The notes under the pieces were generated by a model. The model worked only from the letters and a program-made list of their open reading frames with translations, was not told the origin of the DNA and searched no databases. From Calliopsis andreniformis (Eukaryota > Arthropoda > Insecta > Hymenoptera > Andrenidae): a DNA stretch of 64,000 nucleotides. Positions 26,100-36,955 of this stretch are shown piece after piece (position 1 is the first letter of the stretch; each line of letters starts with the position of its first letter). The position numbers were made by a program, and so were the translations under genes. Location: positions 10,332,961-10,396,960 of the forward strand of contig NC_135071.1 in assembly GCF_051401765.1 (NCBI RefSeq), read 5' to 3'.

Positions 26100-26215
26100 T
26101 TAAGGGGGGAAGGGGAGGGGGGGGACGATGAGGATGAGGCTGAGGATGAGGATGAGAAGGAGGAGAAGGAGGAGAAGAAGAAGAAGAAGCTGCTGGAGAA
26201 GGAAGAAGCAGCAAT
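26100..26215. repeat. Purine-rich simple repeat (GGA/GAT/GAA)n
   Basis: An all-purine-like tract of G runs, GATGAG units and GGAGAA units. On minus it yields a poly-Ser/Phe frame (25934-26257) that is an artefact of the repeat. Confidence 0.85.
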
Positions 26216-26977
26216 GTCAATAACAGGAGGAAAATATAAAACGGGACGAAATAACATACTCGAAGATGAGGATTTACAAAAAAAAAAAGGAAATTTGTTA
26301 TAATTACGCTATACGAGAAAAAAGAAAGATTCCTCTTGGTATCTTAGCCTAGTGGAATAATATATCGGTTATAATGCGCAATGGTCAAGCATAGCTCCGT
26401 GTTCGTTCGAATGAAGGTGAGAACCGGTGGTGTACACAGGACTTGGGAGAGGGTTCTCCCACCCTGTAGCTTTTACCTGTGCGTTTCGCATGGTTTATTG
26501 CCTACACAACCAAGTGCATCTAGCACTGTGCCGTTTAGTAAACTTACTTGCTATCTCTTGCAAGGGGACTGTAAAATGTTTTCGAATTGCAGATTTCAAT
26601 CAAGTTCTGTATATCGTCGGTGCACAGATCCATTAGCATTGTATAACTTGTCAAAATAATGGAAGACTTGTGAGAGAATTGTGTTTGAAATTGTTGCATC
26701 AGCAGGTAGACTGTGAACCAGTGAATATGTACTAGATCTTGTTGAATTTTGCGAAATCTCATGGAGAACATACTTTTTCCCCTCGCATAAGGAAAATAAT
26801 GCTCGTTCTGATACTTTCTGGTAGCAATAGAAAATCAGTATTTTTATTAACAAGTGTATATTGCCACCATTTACTTTCTCCTATGCTGTTGCATAAACAG
26901 CAGCCGAGCACGGAAAATGAATAGGTTTTTCGTGGGAAAGGAAGAAGCCTCGATTTATTATGCCGCGATATGCTCAC

Positions 26978-27160
26978 CATTTTGGTTTCGTTGAAGTCGA
27001 GGGCAACCTTCGGGTGTCCCTCCGCCTCCAGCTTGAGTTGGACTGAAAGAAAAGGAAGAGGGAAAGGAACGAGTTCTTCGATGCCTGTGCACAGTCTAGT
27101 TCAAGACTCACGATGATAGTGAACGTCCCATGAAGATTCCTCTGTCCCGACCGCCCTTCT
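26978..27160 (-). CDS. Orphan coding exon pair of unknown gene, partial
   Basis: Complement of 27112-27160 and 26978-27042 joins across a 69 bp intron (donor atc|gtgagt, acceptor ccttttctttcag with a strong pyrimidine tract). The split codon restores one frame reading AVGTEESSWDVHYHL, then QLKLEAEGHPKVALDFNETKM. A further donor (atg|gtgagc) follows. No Met or stop is included, so both ends are open. The GC-rich codons differ from the AT-rich background, which suggests selection. I do not recognise the family. Possible further pieces on the same strand lie around 26390-26530, where a frame LDALGCVGNKPCETH sits between acceptor- and donor-like sites, but this is weak. Confidence 0.42.
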
Positions 27161-28421
27161 CTATCTGAATCTGAAACTAGTGTCAACGAGTATCGTGGAC
27201 CGGCCACTGTTCGCACAGGTCGCAGAACCTCTACAGGTCAGTGCACGTTTATGTCTTTCAGACATAAAAGTTTTTTCGTTTCTTTTTTCATCAAACACGA
27301 AATTGCATCAACGTATTCCACAAATGAAATTAATCATTCTGTCTTGAATAGATAAATGTATTTTGTGAAATTCAAGATACATTTGCAAATAAATTGTTAA
27401 AGATAAAAAATATATTTATGAAGATATTACATTTTTTTATAATATTTATAACAATGTTTTTAAATTATATCTTGCCATAAAAAAGATGATGTCAAATTTT
27501 ATTTAAATAATTGAAAAAATAATTGAATTATTAAGTTACATTAACAATCAATAATTATTATAATAATAAGTTAATTATTATTTATACAAAATAGTATTAA
27601 TAGAGCATTATTATCATAGATTAACTAATAGCAATAGCATGTGTTTAACGTTAATTATTCAATATAAAAAATTTTAATATAGAAGTAGTTGGACGATTGA
27701 AGTTTGATATTTTGAGTAAGTTAAATTTGATGAAGATATTATTTGTATAGATACAATATAGCCAGTAATATTTGTTTTAACGTATAAAATCTTAAAAGAT
27801 GTAGAGATCAGAATATTTAAGAAGTTCTTTACGTTCTTAGAGGTCTGTTTCAGCCGCACTTGACGTGAATAATTTAAAATCGTCGCCTAAGGCGTTGCTA
27901 GTAATGCACGATGATATTTCCTCTTCTAACGTTATTTGACCTTTATAAAAACGATGTACAATAATTTGTATTCCAATATAAGAATAATCTTAGTTTCTTG
28001 ATAAAAGGATTAATCATCCTTTTACCTCAACATATCTTCTCTAGTCTCGCTTCAAATATCATTTTCGTTTTTTAATTCACTCAATTTTACTATAAAAATG
28101 ATGAATAAGTCTTTTTTGTTAACATCAAAAGTATTAATATTGAAAAATCTTTTGCTAATTTTGCTGTAAGTAAAATTCCTTTTGTTATATAATTTAATGC
28201 GATGTTCTTCTTTAAAAACCGGTAATATTTAAAAAATGCAGTTGATTAATTTAACTCGTGAGCAATTCGTATTATGATAATTTATTGTTTTGTAACCTTT
28301 TTCTACATTTCATGTTTATTGAATTTTATTTTGACAAAATTACACTTTACGCAGCGTGACAAGTTCCTCGTTTCTCCGTTTCATTTCAAATGGGTTAATT
28401 GCTCACAACAAAACGTCTTAC

Positions 28422-28590
28422 TTATTGTTTGATTGCAAGCCAGCAGTTCATAATAGAAATAGATAATTTCTTCTAGATTTGATCGTACTTCATCATAAGA
28501 ACTTGAAATTTTAGTCAAATTTTTGTCTCGGTGTAGAAGATTATGCGTCCATAAATACAATAGCTTTTCATTATGAGTCATTATCATTTC
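28422..28590 (-). CDS. Candidate orphan internal exon, unknown protein
   Basis: This is an open 169 bp segment between an acceptor (aaattacatcag) and a strong donor (a|gtaagac). It reads EMIMTHNEKLLYLWTHNLLH, continues through DEVRSNLEEIIYFYYELL and ends ACNQTI. The predicted segment is helical and codon use is AT-rich. No family was recognised, and its phase does not fit the exon pair at 26978-27160. It could be chance. Confidence 0.25.
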
Positions 28591-29178
28591 CTGATGTAAT
28601 TTAAAGTAACAGAATTTTATTTTCATAGTTTTCATCATTAATTTTTATTCAGGAACATGGACATTATTAAAAATTCAAAAGATCGGCATCAGCCTCGACG
28701 TATGAATTTTTCCCAGGGATATCCTTTACTTCTATTTGAAACAATTGTTCGTAAAATTATTCTTGATTAACAGGTGGTAGGTAATTCATTTATACGTAAT
28801 TTGATAAAACCGCAGAACGCACGTATATGCTTGTAAACAATGACTAATGTTACTACTGCCATAACTTACAATACCTGATAACATCTGAAAGGCACTCCAT
28901 TCTCTATCGTTTCAAACACAATATCATATATGTAAATTATCTCATTAACACATCATTGCTTATACTTAATATATAGCATGGAAAAACATTATTTAATCGA
29001 TTGATAGATATTTCAAGAATCATTTTATAACTTTTTTAATATATTTGTCTTCATTAGAGTTCTTAAAATTATTGGATATTGCCCTTTTGCAAATAAAAAG
29101 AAAAATTTCTGTTCCTTTTATAATTATTTTTACAAAATAAATAAGATTCCGGGAAATCTATATTTTTGGACCAATTAC

Positions 29179-29402
29179 CTAATACACGCGGTAAACGGTC
29201 TTGCTACTGATTGTACTAATTTTTCTTCTGTGTGCATAACTTAAAATTTGTAGCGAGTTCACAGAATGAATACGCAAACACTGAAAGAGTAGGTCTATTA
29301 AGAATTCTTGACGTCTGCTTGATCTGCGCGCAATTTTAGCACTTTTAAGCACATTTAGCAAAGTGTCAATTGCCCTATGGTAATTAAAGTCTCGTGTTAC
29401 CA
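29179..29402 (-). CDS. Candidate orphan terminal exon, unknown protein
   Basis: After an acceptor (tatttttcag) a 74-codon frame begins VTRDFNYHRAIDTLLNVLKS and contains SSRRQEFLIDLLFQCLRIHS. It ends in TAG, closely followed by a donor-like gtaatt. It looks helical and basic. I do not recognise it. It may belong with the 28422 exon, but no in-phase join was found. Confidence 0.25.
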
Positions 29403-30373
29403 CTGAAAAATACCTTTTATCTGGGTGACCAGAAAAAATCGATTGTTTAATCGGATATTATCGATACGCATGATTTCGAATGTTACGTTAATTTTTGATA
29501 AAATTCTAAAATCATTTTAAAATTTACCAACTATAATAAAGTTAAATTTATATTCGTAAAAGCGTTAGTTTTCACTTCAAAGTATAGTACAGCCAATATG
29601 TCTACTGACATAGGAAATGTTTAAAGAGAAAGTTCTACTATACCTACAAGGTTGGCAAAACATTTTAGTTAAAGTATTATATTCTTCTAAGTTCTAAAAT
29701 TAGTTGGTGTTTTTCTTAAATGGAATCTGTGATAATAATAACATTGCTATATTCTATAATGTTATAAGAAGAAACTATATCATCTATGCACTACCACATA
29801 GTTTATTCTATCATTAATCATAAATGAAACCATATCTAAGTCACTGTGTATACTTTTAGAAGACTTTTTAAGACCGTCATTCAATTGCATGTTTTTTGTT
29901 CACAATTAGAAAACATAGACAAAAAGTTATTAATGCAAGACGAAGGTTCCACATATGAACAATATATGCATGTACACGATGTTTTATTTTTCAAAGGGTA
30001 CATAGGTAGTTACCTAGTACATTCACTTTATTAGCCTTGTTCCAAATACCAGAATATGAAAATTTTATTCATCACTCGTTAACTCCGAAATTTCATGGGA
30101 AAACATTTCCGTATACATTTATCTACAAATTGAGTATAGAATGAGAGACATCATATAAATTGAAATTAAAATCGAAATAGAATCGTATTAATTCTTTTAT
30201 ATAAGCTAATAAAGTATGTAAGTTTGTATTCCTATTCAATCAATTTTTTATGCAGAATCATAATTCTTTCTGCGAACCTATCGCGCTAATCGGATACTTT
30301 TGTATTATCCTAATTAATAATTATGCTTTTCTGCTTTATTTTTAGGTGACTTTTTTCAACCCTTCGTTTCAAT

Positions 30374-33300
30374 ATGATAGCCAAAACCGAAAAAACGAAA
30401 TTAGTTCCACCAGACGGAGGATGGGGATGGGTGGTCCTCTCATCTGCTCTTATTGTGAATTTTCTTATTCCGGGGACCGTGAAGTCGTTCGGCGTTCTTT
30501 TCGTTGAATTTCTTCACGTTTTCAAAGCCTCTTCCACTGCTGCTTCTTGGATGCCAGCTTTATGTTATTTCCTATACAACTCATTAGGTAAGTGATCGAA
30601 TATGCGTCGACATTCTTCTAATCGTACTGTACGTTCGACACTTGCCTTTACACCAATTTGAATTTTTATTCCCAGTTAGTATCATGCGAATATTTCATTG
30701 TATTATTTCACTATTTCAGGTTGATTTCCCCCTTTCAACGCTATATTAAATATAAATTAAAATTATAGGTCCTTTATCGAGTATTTTATCCACCAAGTAC
30801 TCCTACAAAACAGTAACCATCATCGGTGGCACCTTTGCGGCTTCTGGAATGATGTTGAGCTATTTCGCGAACTCGGTTTCTTACCTATACGTTAGGTAGG
30901 CGTTATTTTTCCGACTAATTCAGTTGGTGAGTTGAAGAACAGTACAAATCCAAAAACCATACCTATTTTGAGATATTTTATTTCGACGTGCATTTTTGTG
31001 CATTTTGCGTATACCCCATAACCACAGTCTATTAAGTCCACTTGTTTTCTGTGTGACTTAATACATTTTGGCCGTGGGGCCCAGTTTTGAGATTATTTGA
31101 AAATGGCTAATTTTGGACTTGTACTGTTTTTCAATTCGCTGATTCAATTATAGAATATTAATTTTTTTACTAAATACGGTACTCCTCAGTTATAAGCTGA
31201 TGAAACAAACGAGTTTTATTTATTTTTTAAATATAGTTATGGCTTAATGGTTGGAATTGGTGCTGGACTTACATTCCCACCAACAGTATACATTGTAACT
31301 GCGTATTTCGAAAAACTTCGAGGATTCGCCAATGGCTTGTGCATTTCTGGAAGCGCAATCGGGACTATCATATTGCCACCATTCTTGCAATATCTGCTAG
31401 ACAATTTTGGATACAGGTAACGTGTTCATTTTGTATTCGTGGTCCAATGTGGTACAGTCCTCGGTACAGTAAGCCCCGGTTACATGCTCACAAATGGGGA
31501 GCACTCATAAGCGTTTAACCGGGGAGGGTAGAGACACTTATTCAGACTGGGTCCTCGCACAAACCATTCGACAAGGACAGTGAATTGAATGTGAGCGAGA
31601 CAGAATAACAACGAGTGATCCTTCGCACCGGCAGCCAAAACTGATAAGGCCGGCGTGCGAGGTTAGTCATCTACTAGTGAAAATTTTCAATTTTTTATAT
31701 TTTTCTTGAAATTTTCGTTAGTATTTCGTCAGATAATGACTTAGTGAGAATTTTTTTGGCGAAAATAAACACAAATACAACATTATTTCAACTATATTTA
31801 AATACAGAACTTCCCTGATATTGAAACAAGTCCACAGAATAACGTACTATCTTAGGCTCGCTGAATATCCACAGTTTGGGGCGAGTAGTAAATTTTTTCA
31901 AACAGAAACCAGTTGTTTAATTGTATTATTCAACTAGGAACCACTCAATGAATAAAACAGAGTAATATGCAACAGCATGCTACGTTCGTCTGAAATTGTA
32001 ATTACTTATTTCTCAAAAATAAAGCTCAGTCGCAAAATGGTAAAGGACTTTCTGATTCTTTTTGATATGTTGAGTTTCCATATTACAATTTGCTAAATTA
32101 TTGTAGATATTCTGTTTACTACAAATATTTATAGTTCGTATAAAATATATTTTTCAGTAATTAAAAATAATTTAAACATTTTTGTTTTAAGGGGTGCTGT
32201 CTTAATTATGGGTGCAGTTACACTAAACACATTAGTCTGTGGTCTACTGTACCATCCAGTTGAACAGCATATGATCACTGTACCAGTAGAACAAGGAATT
32301 GATAATGAAGCATTATCTATAGATGAACCATCTCTTGAGCAAAGACAATCAAGTAATTCAGAGAAAATCAACACAATATTACAGGATGCTAAGGACACAA
32401 AGCCAGATGATAAAGATAAACACCTACAAAGTTTGTCTGAGCTCCTTGATAACACAGCATCCACTACTAAAAGTGAAACATACAGTGATGCAAAGTCAAA
32501 GAAAGAAGAACAAAGTGAAGATGAAAGTGCAGTTAGTAATCTTAAACAGAGTCATTGTTTAGAAATTAAGGGTGATGACACATTTGAGGATAAAAAAAAT
32601 ATGATAGAAAAACAAAATGCATTCGAAGTAAACTATTGCAATGATAAAAAAGGTAATGCTCCAAGCTATCAGAATTTTAATCTATTACGCAGAGGAAGCA
32701 ATACATCTGAAACTAATACAATCACTAATAAATTGAAAGTTGCAAAGTTAGAATTAGATAATTGTTCACAGAACAATGACAAAAATGAAAAAGTTGTAAA
32801 AGAATCAAGAAAAAATTCACTATTATCAAAAACATCAGTATCTGATGTGTTACCTACAGTAGATACAGACAAAACACATTTCTTTGATTTAAGTGTGCTT
32901 AGAGATCCAGTTTATTTAATAATTTTGATTTCAAATTCCACATCAGCAATCAGTAATACTAATTTTATGATTTTACTACCATCATATGCTATTTCACAAG
33001 GTTTTGATAAAAACTCTTCTGCCTTACTTCTATCTGTAGTATCTGCTCTTGATTTAGTTGGGAGAATTGGTGGAGCTTCATTATCAGATATTGATTTTGT
33101 ACCAAAGTATTACTATTTTGTCTGTGGACTTGGTACTAGTGGAATAGCTTTAGCATTGTTGCCCATGGCAACAACTTACACAATGCTTTCTTTCTTTTGT
33201 GCATTGTTTGGGTTATCGTCTGGCATGTATATTGGTATTACAACAGTAATTTTGGCAGATATGCTTGGTACAGAAAAACTCAGTTCATCATATGGAATAT

Positions 33301-33485
33301 CTTTGTTTGTTAATGGAGTTCTTCAGTTAGTTGGACCACCTGTTTGTGGTGTTATATTTGAGAATGTAGGATCATACAAGCCAATCTTTTTAGCTTTTGG
33401 TATTATACTTATTCTTGGTACTACATTATGGGCAGTTGTACCTCTTATAAACAGAAACAATAAGAAGAATCTGCAAGATGTATAA
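30374..33485 (+). CDS. SLC16-family monocarboxylate-type transporter
   Basis: Exons 30374-30587, 30769-30895, 31237-31416 and 32192-33485 give 604 aa with all phases consistent. It starts MIAKTEKTKLVPPDGGWGWV, where PDGGWGW is the MCT signature before TM1. TM helices 1-6 include ASWMPALCYFLYN, SYGLMVGIGAGLTFPPTVYI and GLCISGSAIGTIILPP. A ~200-residue hydrophilic, Lys/Ser/Asp-rich loop follows (about 32250-32880), then TM7-12 from VYLIILISNS to LILGTTLWAVVPL. The family moves lactate, pyruvate or related small acids with protons across the plasma membrane. Which substrate this copy carries cannot be told from sequence. The loop is longer than in most mammalian MCTs but common in insect ones. 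Introns 2 and 3 hold repeats. The short C-tail ends NLQDV. Confidence 0.93.
30921..31143. repeat. MITE-like element in transporter intron 2
   Basis: The left end CAGTTGGTGAGTTGAAGAAC, then AGTACAAATCCAAAA, mirrors the right end, whose reverse complement reads TCAGCGAATTGAAAAACAGT then ACAAGTCCAAAA. Length is about 223 bp, with arms about 35 bp and no coding capacity. The flanks share ATT. Confidence 0.65.
31441..31690. repeat. GC-rich patch with stem-loop in transporter intron 3
   Basis: CCCCGGTTACATGCT (31474 on) faces AGCGTTTAACCGGGG (ending 31524) as an imperfect stem. It is followed by ~160 bp of balanced composition (GACTGGGTCCTCGCAC, GATAAGGCCGGCGTGCGAGG). It lies inside an AT-rich intron and is likely a repeat fragment. 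Confidence 0.4.
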
Positions 33486-34407
33486 CAGTAAACCACTGCT
33501 AGTGTTACATAGTGAATCTTAAGCACATTTAAATTGTGAAATATTTTTAAGTCTACCTACATCTGTATTATAGACTGCCATCTAAGCAATAACTATTTAA
33601 GGAAAGCCTTTGTGTCCTTATAAAAATTCAATGAGTTTTACATTCGACTGAAAACTATTGTGTTGTAACATCAAAAATATGCCATCTCTTTGAGCAGTAG
33701 GATTAGTTCAATCAAATCTAGGATTAATAATGCGTATAGCTCTCTTGAGTGAATCTGGTGATTAAAAGAGTCACTATGACTGAATGGTCTAATTGTAAAT
33801 CTAATTGTAATCTAATCATAATTAGATACAATCTAATTGTAAACCTTATATAATTAATCGAGTACTCATTCAAAATGTATTATATCTCCATTTCACTGTG
33901 AAAACTAGTATCCACATCATCATTTTAAATGCACAGTGTATGGAAAATTAAGATGATATCTGTCAGAACATATATGAGTACATGTATTTGCTAGAAGAGA
34001 TATAACATGGTAGTCATCTGTAGGGGTTGTAAAGTTGTTAAAGCTAAAGAAATTTGTAATTTTTTTAGAGGGTAAATCTACGTTCTCGTTCAAGTTTTGA
34101 TTGACCTGAATGTATGACAAACACCATTAATGATTCATTTCCATGTAAGACCTATTCTCACTAATTTTCATTAGCAAAGATAAGGTCCTGCAATGCATTA
34201 GATCTAATGATTTCTTTATTACACCCTCTGAATTACGGATACGACGACTCAATGCAATTTTATTAAATTATGACTGATTGTATCTGTATATATCCATTAA
34301 AAGATATGTAAAAAATAAAAACGTTACATAGTATGTCCTGAATATAAAATTTGAAATGTCCCACATTGAAATGATAGTGTATGAATTTAACTATTTCAGT
34401 ATACATA
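33486..34407 (+). other. 3' UTR of the transporter and intergenic sequence
   Basis: No coding exon is visible. A 'tctaattgtaa' motif repeats several times at 33787-33845. An AATAAA occurs near 34314. Confidence 0.5.
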
Positions 34408-34830
34408 CAGGGTGTATCAGAAAATGTTATGCCCGATAACGCCTACTTTTTTTAGTTATACGCTACTTTATGTTATGCGAAACGCTGGTCCAGAACTCGT
34501 AATAAACAAGAAAAAATGTAGGACAGTTTTAAAGGATAAATTTTAGAGACAAAGACGATGAAAAAAGTTCAAATTCAGTCTTGCCTGAAAACGCGTAGTC
34601 TTTTGGTTACAAGTTACACACTATTTAGTTTACTTTAAAGTCTCACTAAGTACATAGATATTCGGATCCTTTAAACGAGTGGCGCATCATCATGGATCTT
34701 GAAGAAAGTATCACAGTGTACGCAATATAAAATAATGTATAACTAAAAAATTAAGCGTTTTCGAACAATTGTGCACATGAACATTTTTTTATTGTTTTCG
34801 TATCTAAACTTGTTTTCGTATAAAACTCTA
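34408..34830. repeat. Second copy of the 1991-type MITE family
   Basis: It starts CAGGGTGTATCAGAAAATG. It shares 'tttttagttata.gc', 'ttatgttaygygaaacgctg', 'aaaaaagttcaaattcag' and the right-hand 'tgtgcacatgaa.atttttttattg' and 'gatactttct' blocks with 1991-2520. The internal diverged duplication is present here too. The right end is eroded. Confidence 0.65.
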
Positions 34831-36955
34831 CTGTATACGCAAAAATGGATTCCTGGGTCTAATCCGAAGCGAAGAAACTGATGAAACAGGAGAAACGGAA
34901 ATGTCAGCGTGTGAGGAAGAGGCATAGCGGCATAGATTCCGCTGGGTCCTGGGGTTGGTCCCTGAACTGCACTTTATGACCTCGATTTAATGAGCTACAT
35001 TCCTACAAACGTATCACCAATTTCACCAACTGCATATTGGAAAGTCTTATAAAACTAATTCCGTGTACCCAAAACCAAATGAATTAACTGAACAATATTA
35101 ATTGTGACTTTTTTATGAATTCTTGTATCGACGCTAATGCATTGTGTGCAGATACTTGTTTGATAGGTTGCTAGCTTTTAGGCGCTTTTTATCTAAATCT
35201 AAATTCTAAATTATTACACATGACGATCTCTTCAAATGATTCTATTTATTTTAATAATACTACATATTACAATATAAACAATTAAGCATCACAATGATAT
35301 GTAATTTAAGAGCATATATTAAAAGTAAAATGTATGTAGCTCTTATTAATACATTTTATGTCATTACGGTACATATAGTATAATAAATTGTTTGTAATTT
35401 TTATTTCAAAACTCAGGCTATATTAAACATATTTAATATGTTACGTTTATGCAAGAGACAGAATTAGAAATAAATACGTTTGAAAATGTTATCACGTAAT
35501 ATGCAAACAATATTAATATACTTACTTCTGCAAAGGTTGAACACATTTTAAAATGATTAAAGAAATAGTGTTTCTCTTCAAATAACTTTGAGAATAGAAA
35601 TGCAATCCGAGATTTGGAACGATCCTTACGATTGAAAAGTTCTCTAATAATGATTACGACGTTGCTGTGTCTCTTCGCCCACTGAATGATACAATAGAAC
35701 GAATACCTTTTACTGAAGTCTGAAATAATTGAACAAAATAACTAATTTAATCAGTAAAAAAATTGGGAAATTTCCTAACTACTTTCGACGAAAGAGTAAC
35801 ATTTTTAAATATAAAATGGTATTGTTTCTTTTCTAAATATCAGATGCAAACGTGTACTTTCAAAAATGGATTTAAAAGTTCATTATGGATGATAGAATGT
35901 CAATTTAAAATTAAAGTTAGGTTCTAGTAGAGTCAATAATATTCACGCATTAATTGTTTTCTTTATCAATAGGCATCAAATTGCAAATAAATCCATTTTT
36001 GAATATATTTCAATAATTTAAAAGAACTTAAAAAATACACTTTAAAAATGACTATAAACATAGTTGTGATTAATTAAAATAATGCATAAAATATAATGAT
36101 GTTAACATCGCTGATGATGATGATGATGGTGATGATGGTGATGATGATGATGATGACAGTGTTGATGACGATGATGTTGGTGACTAAAATATTAAACTTT
36201 TATAATACTTTTCTTTGAATACCTTATTATTTTGCTTGAAATAAGACTTAAGATTTTAATAAAACTAATTATTATTTTTGAAGATATGTCTAAAGATAAA
36301 ATATAGAATTCAAATAATAATACACTGAAATTGGTTTGCAAATAATACGTAGTACATGTTTAATGTTATTCTGAGGTAAAAATCCAAAATGTAACTTCCA
36401 AATGCCAATTCATTTTTTTTATATTAAATAAATAACAGTTACTGAATATTAAACTTTTCATATTTATTAATATATTAATACAATTTCGATAGTATATTAT
36501 CCCACCACGAAGTGTGGCTTTGGGAAGTTTACTTTCCGGCTTTGGATAGCCAAAGCTAAACATATAATAACACTGACAATATAAGAAAGAGAACGTGATG
36601 ATATAATATAGAAATAAATACGACAATGAAGGCAATGACGATAGTGATGACAACGACACCGATAAATGATAAATTATCACTGATATTGACAATTATGTAT
36701 CTATGATGTCTGGAGGAAATCCCCTTCATCCACACTTTCGATAAGTGTCAAGTTCTCTACAGACTCATAGACATTTTTTGCCTACTTTTCTTTAATTCTT
36801 CCAGGCATCATGCACGTGTCAATGTGTAAATAAAAAATACATATTAACTTTCATAAATAAGAATGTCAAAATAAATGAATGATTGCTACGTTTCTAATTG
36901 TACTCTTAAGTTATATCAATGGAATACTTATTATTGTATTAACTTGATATGTTTC
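34831..36955. other. Convergent gap between transporter (+) and RGS7 (-)
   Basis: No gene was found apart from the 3' UTR expected for RGS7 at the right side. A (GATGAT/GGTGAT)n microsatellite lies at about 36112-36183. A small palindrome GGCTTTGGATAGCCAAAGC lies near 36538. Confidence 0.55.
36112..36183. repeat. (GAT)n trinucleotide microsatellite
   Basis: About 24 triplets of GAT with interspersed GGT and GAC units. Confidence 0.9.

Larger units (their letters stand above)
22856..30373. other. 7.5 kb gap after Ras64B: repeats, GC islands, orphan exons
   Basis: The AT-rich background holds the Ras64B 3' UTR, then scattered items listed separately (23326, 25436, 26100, 26978, 28422, 29179). 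No gene with recognisable family similarity could be assembled. Clustered GC-rich patches between 26340 and 27240 suggest part of an unassigned transcript, probably on the minus strand. Confidence 0.5.

Noticed and set aside
25934..26257. Ser/Phe-rich minus frame
   Set aside because: It arises from the purine-rich simple repeat.
26381..26659. 92-codon plus frame
   Set aside because: No start context, splice sites or similarity; if anything is coding here it looks more likely on the minus strand.
36522..36560. Palindrome GGCTTTGGATAGCCAAAGC as a possible regulatory hairpin
   Set aside because: It is short and single, with no T tract or other context.
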